Position numbers and translations under genes: made by a program. A model generated the notes under the pieces. That model was not told the DNA's origin. It did not search any database and worked only from the letters and a program-made list of their open reading frames with translations. A stretch of DNA of 41,503 bases from an uncultured Lachnospiraceae bacterium. GTDB lineage: Bacteria; Bacillota; Clostridia; Lachnospirales; Lachnospiraceae. Below, piece after piece: positions 17,860 to 26,129 of this stretch. The DNA lies in NCBI GenBank assembly GCA_934343915.1, contig CAKRIL010000025.1, forward strand, positions 1 to 41,503, in the 5' to 3' direction. The number at the start of each line of letters is the position of its first letter. Positions within the stretch are counted from its first letter, which is position 1.

Positions 17860-18126
17860 TTACTTTCTGATTCCTAAACGTGCAATCAAAGAACGGTAAG
17901 CTTCAACATCATTCTTCTTGAGATACTCAAGCAGACCTCTTCTCTGACCAACCATCTTAAGAAGACCTCTTCTTGAATGATGATCCTTCATGTTGGACTT
18001 AAGATGCTCTGTAAGCTCGTTGATTCTCTCTGTTAAAAGAGCGATCTGAACCTCAGGTGAACCTGTGTCGTTAGGTGTTCTTCCGTAAGCGGCAATAATC
18101 TCTGCCTTCTTTTCCTTAGATATCAT
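17860..18126 (-). CDS. rpsO: 30S ribosomal protein S15
   Basis: The 88-aa protein matches S15 from end to end: ISKEKKAEIIAAYGRTPNDT, GSPEVQIALLTERINELTEHL, HHSRRGLLKMVGQRRGLLEYL and ending LIARLGIRK. S15 binds 16S rRNA helices early in 30S assembly. A longer frame opens at 18255, but it contains the promoter. The ATG at 18126 follows GGAGG with normal spacing. It has its own promoter and a leader of about 95 nt, then a terminator before pnp. Confidence 0.97.
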   Translation of the reverse strand: MISKEKKAEIIAAYGRTPNDTGSPEVQIALLTERINELTEHLKSNMKDHHSRRGLLKMVGQRRGLLEYLKKNDVEAYRSLIARLGIRK

Positions 18127-18129
18127 AGT

Positions 18130-18220
18130 GATATTCCTCCATTTAATAAAATAATATAATCGCCGGTAACCAAGCCACAGGTTGGAGTAATCCAAAAGCA
18201 TAGCTACGGCTATAACATAC
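18130..18220 (-). promoter_or_regulatory. structured rpsO leader (candidate S15 autoregulatory RNA)
   Basis: Between the rpsO promoter and start codon the RNA can form ATAGC-CGT-AGCTAT-like and CCAA-CCTGTGGC-TTGG hairpins, the latter followed by TTACCGGCG. S15 represses its own mRNA in several bacterial groups through unrelated leader folds. I do not recognise this fold as a known class. Confidence 0.35.
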
Positions 18221-18226
18221 CTTGCT

Positions 18227-18255
18227 ATAATAGCACGGTGTCTGTAAAAATGCAA
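18227..18255 (-). promoter_or_regulatory. sigma-A-type promoter of rpsO-pnp-yebC
   Basis: TTGCAT, 17 bp, TATTAT on the minus strand, about 100 bp before the rpsO ATG. The -35 box begins 11 bp after the stop codon of the SIR2-like gene. Confidence 0.78.
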
Positions 18256-18265
18256 GTACTATTTA

Positions 18266-19321
18266 TCAGAGTCCCAGCATTTTTTTAAGTACCTCTCCCG
18301 TCTGATTCCACTCATCAATCCAGACAAGCCTTACGCCAAGATGTGCCACCGACTCCTCAAGCCATATCTTTTCCTGAATGGTATTCGGCTTCTTCCTTAT
18401 CCAGAAGTGTTCCGTCGCATCCCTGCAGTTGAGCCCGTTCTCCTTAAACTCAGCCATCTTGTTGGCATGTATCCACGACAGCCAGCGCCTCATATTCGCG
18501 TCGGTCAGCGACACTCCGCAGAATACCACTCTCCTGTTCATGCAGTTATCTATGAAGCTCGTAGCCTGCCAGGAGAATGAGTTGTTGGCAAGCTCAAGAT
18601 AATTATCCTCTGTGAGCACCAGCTTATCGCTCGCCAAATGTCCCTTTCTCGCGTTGTAGCCGTTAATCGGTATGACTCCATGGCAGTGAAAATACGGTAT
18701 TCTGTCATGCTTCTGCACATGTATGCTGTTCGCGATTCTGTCAAACAGCACCTTGTTGCTGTTGCCTGTCTGCATGTAATAATAGTTTAAAAGTGTCAGA
18801 AAAAGTGCCTCGACATTGAAGCTTAATATCGAACGCGGTCCCACTCCCTCATGCACGGCATCTATTACAACCTTCGCCATCAGATTGGCACTCGTCGCCG
18901 CAAACATTCTGTCTATAATCCCGGCATACTGCCTCCAGTTTTCCCTGGTTATGCACGATAAATGTTCTGTCTCATGTATCTTCACAAAGGTATCCCACTC
19001 CTGTGCCGTGAGTGCTGTCCTGATTGGGCGGTATATCTCATCCGAGAGAAGCCTTATGAAGTCACTGTCGCTTAAATGCATGTGGTTTTGTACCGCCTGA
19101 ATCATCGCCTCCGGCGAAAAGTCCATCTTGCGGTAGACATCAATATCTATAATTTCATTTTTGCTGCAATTATTCTTGATGAGCAGCTCAACCAGTGTAT
19201 ACCAATCAGCAAGTGCCGGAACAGATGTCCCGGCACCCACGCACAGCGACCAGCCGTTGCGCTTGGTCACGTCTCTTAATACCGGCTGGATTGTCTTTAT
19301 ATCCAAACCTTTTTTAGCCAT
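18266..19321 (-). CDS. SIR2-like domain protein, putative NAD-consuming enzyme
   Basis: The 351 aa show a SIR2-like (SIR2_2-type) Rossmann fold. The nucleotide motif SLCVGAGTSVP is at residues 25-35. SILSFNVEALFL (about 164-175) supplies the asparagine expected at position 169, and PYFHCHGVIP (about 209-218) the histidine expected at 214. HLASDKLVLTEDNYLELANN and VVFCGVSLTDANMRRWL match the later parts of the fold. Such proteins in bacteria are often NAD-depleting anti-phage effectors rather than deacetylases. No membrane segment or second domain is evident. The ATG follows GTAGGAGA, which overlaps the ribF stop, so it is translated with ribF. No defence partner lies nearby. Function is inferred from fold only. 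Confidence 0.8.
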   Translation of the reverse strand: MAKKGLDIKTIQPVLRDVTKRNGWSLCVGAGTSVPALADWYTLVELLIKNNCSKNEIIDIDVYRKMDFSPEAMIQAVQNHMHLSDSDFIRLLSDEIYRPIRTALTAQEWDTFVKIHETEHLSCITRENWRQYAGIIDRMFAATSANLMAKVVIDAVHEGVGPRSILSFNVEALFLTLLNYYYMQTGNSNKVLFDRIANSIHVQKHDRIPYFHCHGVIPINGYNARKGHLASDKLVLTEDNYLELANNSFSWQATSFIDNCMNRRVVFCGVSLTDANMRRWLSWIHANKMAEFKENGLNCRDATEHFWIRKKPNTIQEKIWLEESVAHLGVRLVWIDEWNQTGEVLKKMLGL

Positions 19322-19330
19322 AAAAATCTC

Positions 19331-20254
19331 CTACAACAAAAAGAATATCTTAGTGAACTCAATATCCGCCTCAACCTGAGATATAAGCTTGTCCACCGTA
19401 TCGAACTTGATCTCGGGTCTCTCGAAATGAAACAGTTCAACCCTTATCTCGCGCCCGTACAGCTCTTCGTCATGGTTAAGTATATGTGTCTCAACACTGA
19501 CAGCCTGTGAATCGTCAAAGGTCGGTCGAACTCCTATATTGGTTATGGCGTAATATTCTGCACCATCAACTATAACCTTGGATGCATATACACCATACGG
19601 AGGAAGCAGCTTTTCAGGCGAAGGATATATATTAACCGTGGCAAATCCCATCTCCTTGCCCAAGTGTCTTCCCTCCGCAACCTTTCCCATAATCATATAA
19701 GGGTAGCCTAAGAGAATGTTGACATTTTCCATGTTTCCAAGCTGTATTTCTTCGCGAATCCATGTGCTGCTGATTTCTCTCTGCTCGAACTTTTCCTTCT
19801 CTACAATGTGAACCTCATAGTTGTAGAGCTTCTGCCCCGCCAAAAGGACATCACAGTTGCCGCTCCTGTCCTTGCCGAAGTGCCAGTCCGCACCGACAAC
19901 AACATGAGCCGCATTAAGATTTCCCGATATAACCTTTTTAATGAATTCAAGAGGTTCCATGGATGCCGTATTCTCATTGAACGGATATTCCACAAGGTAT
20001 TCCACCCCGGCATCAGCGAACATCTTTCTCTTCTCATAATTGGTTGTAATCTGCGTAGCCTCGAACTTCTCAAAATGCAGATTAGGCGGCACGTCAAAGG
20101 TGAACACGGCAAGCTTATAGCCCTGCTCCCTTGCGATTCTTCCGGCAGTATTGATGAGGGCCATATGTCCCATATGTATTCCATCGAATTTCCCGAATGT
20201 GACTACCGTTCTTTCCGGTATTGAAAATTGTGTTACTCCATTAAAAATATTCAT
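19331..20254 (-). CDS. ribF: bifunctional riboflavin kinase/FAD synthetase
   Basis: RibF makes FMN and then FAD. The N-terminal nucleotidyltransferase domain has VTFGKFDGIHMGHMALI and VVGADWHFGKDRSGN. The C-terminal flavokinase domain has GKVAEGRHLGKEMGFATVNI, GVYASKV and ETHILNHDEELYG. The 307-aa length is typical. The ATG at 20254 lies 15 bp after truB, with a weak GAGG upstream. The truB-ribF order at the end of the rimP-infB operon is common. Downstream, its stop codon is part of the ribosome binding site of the SIR2-like gene. Confidence 0.96.
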   Translation of the reverse strand: MNIFNGVTQFSIPERTVVTFGKFDGIHMGHMALINTAGRIAREQGYKLAVFTFDVPPNLHFEKFEATQITTNYEKRKMFADAGVEYLVEYPFNENTASMEPLEFIKKVISGNLNAAHVVVGADWHFGKDRSGNCDVLLAGQKLYNYEVHIVEKEKFEQREISSTWIREEIQLGNMENVNILLGYPYMIMGKVAEGRHLGKEMGFATVNIYPSPEKLLPPYGVYASKVIVDGAEYYAITNIGVRPTFDDSQAVSVETHILNHDEELYGREIRVELFHFERPEIKFDTVDKLISQVEADIEFTKIFFLL

Positions 20255-20269
20255 AGTCTAAGCCTCAAG

Positions 20270-21184
20270 TCATTCCCCACATGCAAACATTTTTACAGGA
20301 TAATATTCTTTCTTTTTATCGTCAAGCTCGTATATTCCGTAGAAAACACCGTCACAGTACATTCTTACGGGCGAATGCAGTTCATCACACACGCTGCTTT
20401 TTACCTTGTTGCCGTTCTTAATAAGCTTCGCGTATTCCTCATGTGCATATACAGGCATATATTCCTCGAACATCGCATCGACCGGTACGACAACCTCTGA
20501 CAGTCTCTGCTCATCCTTAAGCTGCTGCAGACTGTCAAGTGTCAGCGCATCCTTCAGTTCAAAGTGCCCAACCTTGGTACGGCACAATTCATCCATGCAT
20601 GCTCCACAGCCTATTTTCTCTCCTATATCCCTGCACAGCGAGCGGATATATGTTCCCTTTCCGCAGTGAACTCTCATGGTAAAATACGGAAGTTCAACAT
20701 CAAGCAGCTCAATCGAATGAATCTGCACCGATCTTGCACACCGCTCTATTTTCCTGCCCTCTCTTGCAATCTCATACAGACGCTTTCCGTCCTTCTTGAT
20801 TGCCGAGTACATGGGAGGAATCTGGTCATATCCGCCGACAAAGCCATCAATCACCTGTTCAATGGCACTTCTAAGCTTCTGCTCATCACCTTCAGAGAAA
20901 GCAGCCGGCAATTCATGTCTGTCGAGCTCTCTACCCGTTGTGTCCTCAGTGTCGGTCGTCACTCCGAGAAGAACCTTCGCCTCATAGACCTTGCTTCTGT
21001 CGGTTATCATATCAACAAGCTTAGTTCCCTGACCAAGGCACACCGGAAGCACACCTGTTGCTGCCGGGTCAAGCGTCCCCGTATGACCTATCTTTCTCTG
21101 ACCGAATATTCCGCGAAGCTTGGCAACAACATCATGAGAAGTGAACCCGGCTTCCTTATATACATTAATAATTCCGTTGTACAA
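20270..21184 (-). CDS. truB: tRNA pseudouridine(55) synthase
   Basis: TruB makes the T-loop pseudouridine at position 55. GIINVYKEAGFTSHDVVAKL starts the protein; the catalytic aspartate is in KIGHTGTLDPAATGVL; MYSAIKKDGKRLYEIARE and GTYIRSLCRDIGE follow. The C-terminal 60 aa form the PUA-like tail. The 304-aa length is normal. The start is TTG at 21184, six bases after GGAGG. Confidence 0.96.
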   Translation of the reverse strand: MYNGIINVYKEAGFTSHDVVAKLRGIFGQRKIGHTGTLDPAATGVLPVCLGQGTKLVDMITDRSKVYEAKVLLGVTTDTEDTTGRELDRHELPAAFSEGDEQKLRSAIEQVIDGFVGGYDQIPPMYSAIKKDGKRLYEIAREGRKIERCARSVQIHSIELLDVELPYFTMRVHCGKGTYIRSLCRDIGEKIGCGACMDELCRTKVGHFELKDALTLDSLQQLKDEQRLSEVVVPVDAMFEEYMPVYAHEEYAKLIKNGNKVKSSVCDELHSPVRMYCDGVFYGIYELDDKKKEYYPVKMFACGE

Positions 21185-21196
21185 ATGCGACCTCCG

Positions 21197-22153
21197 CTAC
21201 CTTTTAAGCTGCTGCTCAACGAGCGCACCGATATTATTGACTATATCCCTCGGATGGTTCGCAGCCATATCAAAGCCTGCTGCCCTGATATGTCCGCCGC
21301 CGCCGAATCTTTTTGCAATTTTGCTTACATCCACTATATTCTTAGAGCGCATGCTTACCTTATATTCGTTCTTCTCAACCTCATATAAGAATATCGCAAC
21401 CTCAACCGTATCATTGAGTCTTAACTGCTCGACAACGCCTCCGAGATCCCTGCTTGTAACTCCGTAGAATTCCATCTCCTGACGTGTCAGTATTGTAAAA
21501 ATACATCTTCCTTCGCAGAAAAGAACGCTCTCAAGCAGTGCCTTTCCGAGAACCTGGCTCTGTCTGTATGTTCTCATATAGAAGGTATTATCGATTATAT
21601 TTGTGAAATCAATGCCCTTCTCCATAAGTGCTCCGGCAACCTGCATAGTTCTTGCCGTGACGCCCTGATACTTAAATACTCCCGTATCGTGGATAATTCC
21701 AAGATACAGACACTCAGCTACGTTCTTAGATATCTTTTCAGGCTTCATAGCCTCATAGATAAGTTCGCTGCAAGACGACAGCTCAGGAGCAATCGTATTG
21801 AAATCTCCGATTTCCTGACCGCTTATATGATGGTCATACACAACTGTCTTTTTCGCATTCTCAAAATATACCTTAAAGTCTTCAAAACGATCAAATGCCG
21901 CACAATCACATACAATGAACACATCGTATACCTTACCCGCATCAACCTTATCTGTAATCTTGTCACTGTTCTTTAAGAACAGAAACTCTTCCTTTACAGG
22001 CTGCAGATAAATATCAACATCTATCTGCGGCATATTTTCACGGATATAGTTGTATACACCAAGCGTACTTCCCACACAATCTCCATCAGGTCTTATATGT
22101 CCCGTAATGCCGACCGTCTTTGCATCCTGCAGCACCTCATCAATATATATCAT
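21197..22153 (-). CDS. nrnA: DHH/DHHA1 phosphoesterase, nanoRNase/pAp phosphatase family
   Basis: NrnA-type proteins degrade 2-5 nt RNA and dephosphorylate pAp. The 318 aa have GHIRPDGDCVGSTLG (metal site), VIVCDCAAFDRF-like aspartates, VVYDHHISG (DHH motif), HDTGVFKYQGVT, and the DHHA1 motif RFGGGGHIRAAGFD near the C-terminus. The ATG at 22153 overlaps the rbfA stop by four bases (ATGA), and AAGGAG lies eight bases before it. The rbfA-nrnA-truB order is conserved in Firmicutes. Confidence 0.92.
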   Translation of the reverse strand: MIYIDEVLQDAKTVGITGHIRPDGDCVGSTLGVYNYIRENMPQIDVDIYLQPVKEEFLFLKNSDKITDKVDAGKVYDVFIVCDCAAFDRFEDFKVYFENAKKTVVYDHHISGQEIGDFNTIAPELSSCSELIYEAMKPEKISKNVAECLYLGIIHDTGVFKYQGVTARTMQVAGALMEKGIDFTNIIDNTFYMRTYRQSQVLGKALLESVLFCEGRCIFTILTRQEMEFYGVTSRDLGGVVEQLRLNDTVEVAIFLYEVEKNEYKVSMRSKNIVDVSKIAKRFGGGGHIRAAGFDMAANHPRDIVNNIGALVEQQLKR

Positions 22154-22512
22154 TCGTGATTCTCCTTGTTTACCTCGTCAATAATCTTAGACATTCTTAC
22201 ACCATACTCAATGGACTGGTCAAGAATAAAATGAATCTCCGGAGTATTTCGTAAATTGACCGTTCTTGCAAGCTGGCTTCTGATATAGCCTTCGGCACTC
22301 TTAAGTCCGGCAATCGTTGCAGCCTGTGCCGCTTCATCGCCGTATACGCTGATATATGCCTTGCACTGCTTAAGGTCAGGTGTAACCTCCACCGCAACCA
22401 CCGATGTCAGAGGACTGATATTCGGATTCTTCACTTCATTGCGGATGATATTGCTCAATTCCTTCTGAACCTCACCATTAATACGTGAATTTTTAACACT
22501 GTTCTTACGCAT
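22150..22512 (-). CDS. rbfA: 30S ribosome-binding factor A
   Basis: RbfA assists 16S rRNA 5' maturation and 30S assembly, especially in the cold. The protein has the single KH-like fold with INGEVQKELSNIIRNEVKNP, LTSVVAVEVTPDLKQCKAYI and LRNTPEIHFILDQSIEYG. A longer frame starts at an ATG at 22524, but GGAG lies within its first codons at the right distance (6 nt) for the ATG at 22512, which gives 120 aa. It lies in the infB-rbfA-nrnA order. Confidence 0.95.
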   Translation of the reverse strand: MRKNSVKNSRINGEVQKELSNIIRNEVKNPNISPLTSVVAVEVTPDLKQCKAYISVYGDEAAQAATIAGLKSAEGYIRSQLARTVNLRNTPEIHFILDQSIEYGVRMSKIIDEVNKENHE

Positions 22513-22546
22513 GTTAATCTCCATTCCGCTATTATTTTAAGACTGC

Positions 22547-22571
22547 AAGCCGGGACACACAGCCCCGGCTT
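22547..22571 (-). terminator. stem-loop between infB and rbfA
   Basis: On the minus strand AAGCCGGG pairs with CCCGGCTT around GCTGTGTGT. GCAGTCTTAAAATAATAG follows, with no good T-run. It is either a weak terminator or an mRNA processing/stabilising hairpin after infB. Confidence 0.45.
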
Positions 22572-22607
22572 ACCTTCATTATAACCCTGCCTCAGATATA
22601 TCTTTTA

Positions 22608-25481
22608 TTATCTAGGCACCTCAACCATAATATACGCCTCAATCTGGTCAAGCTCCTTGATATCGTTGAACTTTTCAAGAACAATACCACACTCGTAGCC
22701 TGCCTTGACCTCCTTGGCATCATCCTTAAATCTTTTAAGTGATGCTAAAGGTCCGTCGTATATCTGCTCTCCATCTCTTGTAACTCTTACCTTGGATGCC
22801 TTCGTAATCATACCGTCTAAGATATAAGAACCTGCGATTGTACCTACGCCTGATGCCTTATATGTCTGACGAACCTCTGCATGGCCGATAACCTTCTCCT
22901 CATAGATAGGATCAAGCATACCCTTCATGGCAGCCTCAACATCCTCGATTGCCTGATAAATTACTCTGTATAATCTTACGTCAACCTTCTCACGGTCGGC
23001 AATCTCTCTTGCCATATTATCAGGACGTACGTTGAAGCCTATGATGATTGCATTGGAAGCTGAAGCAAGTGTTACATCGGATTCGTTGATTGCACCGACT
23101 CCGGCATGAACAATCTTAATTACAACCTCCTCATTTGAAAGCTTAAGCATACTCTGCTTAACAGCCTCAACTGAGCCCTGAACATCAGCCTTGATAATAA
23201 GACCGAGTTCCTTGACATTACCTGCCTTAATCTGTGAGAACAGGTCATCAAGTGAAAGCTTGCTCTTGGTATCATCAAGAAGCTTAACTCTTCCCTCTCT
23301 GATGAAGGTATCTGCAAACGCTCTTGCCTCCTTCTCAGATGCAGGAGATACGAATATCTCACCTGCGCTAGGGACATCATTAAGTCCGAGAATCTCAACA
23401 GGCGTTGCAGGTCCTGCTTCCTTAATCTTGCGTCCCTTATCATCTATCATTGCTCTGATTTTACCAAAGCATGAGCCTGCTGCCACTGCATCTCCGACAT
23501 GGAGTGTTCCCTTCTGTACAAGAAGTGTAGCCACAGGGCCTCTTCCCTTATCAAGCTGTGCCTCGATTACAAGACCTCTTGCACGGCGGTTAGGATTAGC
23601 CTTCAGTTCTCTCATCTCTGCTGTGAGGAGAACCATCTCAAGAAGGTTATCAATACCCTCCTTAGTATGTGCGGAAACAGGTGCGAATATCGTATCTCCG
23701 CCCCAGTCCTCTGCAACAAGACCATACTCTACAAGCTCCTGCTTAACCTTCTCAACGTTGGCATTCGGCTTATCAATCTTATTTACTGCAACAATTATAT
23801 CAATTCCTGCTGCCTTTGCATGGTTGATAGCTTCGACAGTCTGAGGCATTACGCCGTCGTCTGCCGCAACAACAAGGATTGCGATATCCGTTGACTGTGC
23901 TCCACGCATTCTCATGGCGGTGAAGGCCTCATGTCCCGGTGTATCAAGAAATGTAATCTGCTGCCCGTTAATCTCTACCGTGTAAGCACCTATATGCTGT
24001 GTGATACCGCCGGCCTCTCTTGATGTCACATTGGTTGAACGAATGGCATCGAGAAGAGAAGTCTTACCGTGGTCAACGTGTCCCATTACACACACAACAG
24101 GCGGTCTCGGAACAAGTGTAGCCGGATCTTCCTCTTCCTCCTTGAGAAGCTCTGCAATCACGTCAACCTTAACCTCATGCTCACAGATGCAGTTGAATTC
24201 AAGTGCAATCTCCTCAGCCATGTCAAAGTTGATTTCCTGATTAACCGTAACAACAGTTCCCTTTAAGAAGAGTGTCTTGACAACTGCTGCCGGCTGAAGC
24301 TTCATCTTCTCGGCAAGCTCCTTGATTGTAAGTACATCAGGAAGCACAAGTGTCTTGATTGTATCCTCTTCCTCCTGCTGCTTAACAGGAGCCGGCTTGT
24401 TGTTCTTTACTGTCTTTTCAAGTCCCTTGGTATTCTCTTTTCTTTCCTCGCGGTCATACTTGTTGCGGTCATTCAAGCGGTTCTCACGCTCACGGCTTCT
24501 CTGTTCCTTAGCCTCGCGTACCTCTCTTGCATCGCCCATTCCGCCCTTAGCGTCAGCATCCTTATTGAAATTGTCCCTGTTGCCGCCTCTGAAATTACCG
24601 TTGCCGCCGCCAGGTCTTCTGTTGTCGCCTCTGTCGTTTCTTGCGCCGTCCTTGTTGAAGCCATCCTTGTTAAAGCCATCCTTGTTAAAGCCGTTGCCGT
24701 TAGGACGGTTTCCGTTATTCCCGTCACGTCTGAAACCATTGTTGTCTCTGTTTCCGTTAGGACGGTTTCCATTGTTTCCGTCGCGTCTGAAGCCGTTGTT
24801 GTCTCTGTTTCCGTCAGGACGGCTTCCGTTATTTCCGTCACGTCTGAATCCGTTGTTGTCACGATTTCCGTTAGGACGGTTTCCGTTATTTCCGTCGCGT
24901 CTGAAGCCGTTGTTGTCTCTGTTTCCGTCAGGACGGTTTCCATTGTTTCCGTCGCGTCTGAAGCCGTTGTTGTCTCTGTTTCCGTCAGGACGGCTTCCGT
25001 TATTTCCGTCACGTCTGAATCCGTTGTTGTCACGGTTTCCGTTAGGACGGTTTCCATTGTTTCCGTCGCGTCTGAAGCCGTTATTGTCCTGTCTGCGGTT
25101 ATCACGGTTATCTCTGTTATTGTCGCGGTTATCCCTTATATCTTTTCTCTCACTGTTATGAGGGTTGAATACTGCGGTAATATGTGACTTCTTCTGCTCA
25201 GGCTGCTTTGGCTGCTCATTCTTTGGTGCGTGAGCGGCGTTATTCTCCTGCTTGGAGGCAGTCTCGTTCTTAGCCGGCTGCTCCTTTATCTCCTTAGGTG
25301 CTTCTGTTTTCTGCACTGTTGTACCCTTTCCAAAATGTTTCTTAACCATATCTATTGCCGCATCATCTATGCTGCTTGAATGGCTCTTAACATCCACGTT
25401 CTTACTCTGTAAATATTCTACTATATCGCTATTTTTTAAGTCCAATTCCTTAGACAATTCATAAATTCTCATTTTAGGCAT
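22608..25481 (-). CDS. infB: translation initiation factor IF-2
   Basis: IF-2 is the GTPase that brings initiator tRNA to the ribosome. From the N-terminus: an IF2_N helical domain (MRIYELSKELDLKNSDIVEY); a long low-complexity linker of about 300 aa rich in Asn, Gly, Arg and Asp and encoded by tandem repeats; a second IF2_N domain (TIKELAEKMKLQPAAVVKTL); the G domain (GHVDHGKTSLLD, DTPGHEAFTAMR, NKIDK); then domains II-IV ending in GYECGIVLEKFNDIKELDQI. Total about 957 aa. The frame opens further at a TTG at 25499, but AAGGAGG lies eight bases before the ATG at 25481 (MPKMRIYEL). It overlaps the ylxQ stop by 8 bp. Confidence 0.97.
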   Translation of the reverse strand: MPKMRIYELSKELDLKNSDIVEYLQSKNVDVKSHSSSIDDAAIDMVKKHFGKGTTVQKTEAPKEIKEQPAKNETASKQENNAAHAPKNEQPKQPEQKKSHITAVFNPHNSERKDIRDNRDNNRDNRDNRRQDNNGFRRDGNNGNRPNGNRDNNGFRRDGNNGSRPDGNRDNNGFRRDGNNGNRPDGNRDNNGFRRDGNNGNRPNGNRDNNGFRRDGNNGSRPDGNRDNNGFRRDGNNGNRPNGNRDNNGFRRDGNNGNRPNGNGFNKDGFNKDGFNKDGARNDRGDNRRPGGGNGNFRGGNRDNFNKDADAKGGMGDAREVREAKEQRSRERENRLNDRNKYDREERKENTKGLEKTVKNNKPAPVKQQEEEDTIKTLVLPDVLTIKELAEKMKLQPAAVVKTLFLKGTVVTVNQEINFDMAEEIALEFNCICEHEVKVDVIAELLKEEEEDPATLVPRPPVVCVMGHVDHGKTSLLDAIRSTNVTSREAGGITQHIGAYTVEINGQQITFLDTPGHEAFTAMRMRGAQSTDIAILVVAADDGVMPQTVEAINHAKAAGIDIIVAVNKIDKPNANVEKVKQELVEYGLVAEDWGGDTIFAPVSAHTKEGIDNLLEMVLLTAEMRELKANPNRRARGLVIEAQLDKGRGPVATLLVQKGTLHVGDAVAAGSCFGKIRAMIDDKGRKIKEAGPATPVEILGLNDVPSAGEIFVSPASEKEARAFADTFIREGRVKLLDDTKSKLSLDDLFSQIKAGNVKELGLIIKADVQGSVEAVKQSMLKLSNEEVVIKIVHAGVGAINESDVTLASASNAIIIGFNVRPDNMAREIADREKVDVRLYRVIYQAIEDVEAAMKGMLDPIYEEKVIGHAEVRQTYKASGVGTIAGSYILDGMITKASKVRVTRDGEQIYDGPLASLKRFKDDAKEVKAGYECGIVLEKFNDIKELDQIEAYIMVEVPR
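24646..24692. repeat. 15-bp tandem repeat in infB
   Basis: Three copies of a 15-bp unit encode GFNKD three times at the C-terminal end of the 57-bp array. On the plus strand the unit reads approximately AAGCCATCCTTGTTA. Confidence 0.8.
24695..25090. repeat. 57-bp tandem repeat array in infB (about seven units)
   Basis: GACGG recurs exactly every 57 bp at 24704, 24761, 24818, 24875, 24932, 24989 and 25046. Each unit encodes 19 aa of the type RDNNGFRRDGNNGNRPNGN, with N/S and N/D variants. The variant order shows that units 171 bp apart are nearly identical, which means groups of three units were copied. The period is a multiple of three, so copy changes keep the frame. Confidence 0.93.
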
Positions 25482-25827
25482 CAGCATTACCTCCTTCAAT
25501 TATTTCGACTTGGGAATCCGTCAACTCCCTGCATTTTTTTAACAGTGAATCTGCAAATCCCGTATCGAGAATTGCCAGCGATGCACGAAACTGTTTACCC
25601 ATTGAATGCCCCAGAGTCTCCTTATCCTTATAAATCACAAGCGGAACTCTGTAATATGAGCAGGAATCCTTAAAGCCCTTCTTCGTCCTGTCCGATGCAT
25701 CATCTGCTATGATAACAAGGCGTGCCTTTCCTGCCTTTATGGCCTTATCCACAGAAAACTCACCACTCGTAACAGCTCCTGCTTTGGTGGCCAGACCTAT
25801 CATTGAAAGTATTCTATCTTGATTCAA
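25474..25827 (-). CDS. L7Ae-family RNA-binding protein, YlxQ-like
   Basis: The 117-aa protein has the L7Ae/L30e fold pattern: ILSMIGLATKAGAVTSGE, KAGKARLVIIADDASDRT and YYRVPLVIYKDKETLGHSMG. This family binds kink-turn RNAs; the role of YlxQ in the nusA-infB operon is not settled. The start is TTG at 25827, very close to AGAGG, which is within the end of ylxR, so the exact start is uncertain. It overlaps ylxR by 14 bp and infB by 8 bp, which points to translational coupling. Confidence 0.88.
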   Translation of the reverse strand: MNQDRILSMIGLATKAGAVTSGEFSVDKAIKAGKARLVIIADDASDRTKKGFKDSCSYYRVPLVIYKDKETLGHSMGKQFRASLAILDTGFADSLLKKCRELTDSQVEIIEGGNADA

Positions 25828-26092
25828 ATTCCTCTAACTCCTTTTTCAGTGCTTCATATACATCGGAAGGTATCTGACACTTAAGTGAGCGTTCCAAGCC
25901 CTTCGATTTGATTGCTTTGTTAAGGCAGTCCATGTCGGCACATATATATGCACCGCGTCCGTTCTTCCTGCCAGTAGTATCAAGAAGAATCTCGTCCTCC
26001 GGTGTCTTAATCACTCTGAGCATGGATTTCTTGTCTTTCATTTCACCACAGCCTAAGCACTGTCTTTGTGGTATTTTTCTGGTAACAGCCAT
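25814..26092 (-). CDS. YlxR family (DUF448) RNA-binding protein
   Basis: A small basic protein of about 92 aa with the YlxR signature QRQCLGCGEMKDKKSMLRVI and GRKNGRGAYICAD, the latter resembling the RGAY motif of the family. It is encoded right after nusA as in most Firmicutes. YlxR homologues have been linked to nucleoid association, gene regulation and RNase P activation; the function here is open. Possible starts lie at 26101 (GTG), 26098 and 26092 (ATG). I prefer 26092 because AAAGAG has good spacing and homologues begin with a short basic stretch. Confidence 0.9.
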   Translation of the reverse strand: MAVTRKIPQRQCLGCGEMKDKKSMLRVIKTPEDEILLDTTGRKNGRGAYICADMDCLNKAIKSKGLERSLKCQIPSDVYEALKKELEEFESR

Positions 26093-26129
26093 TGACATCA
26101 CTCTTTCTATATGCTTATACTGCTAAGCT

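Noticed and set aside
20564..21388. A 274-aa plus-strand frame opposite truB and nrnA
   Set aside because: It spans two well-supported genes on the other strand and the codon pattern follows them.
24646..25090. Regular repeats considered as a CRISPR array
   Set aside because: The units are contiguous coding repeats inside infB, with no unique spacers and no cas genes nearby.
24473..25105. A 210-aa Thr/Glu-rich open frame in another minus frame of infB
   Set aside because: A frame-shifted reading of the same repeats; it has no start signal.
24322..25161. A 279-aa open frame on the plus strand, rich in Leu, Pro, Ser and Arg, opposite infB
   Set aside because: It is the antisense shadow of the 57-bp repeat array; the period of three keeps it open. 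No ribosome binding site, and infB is certain.
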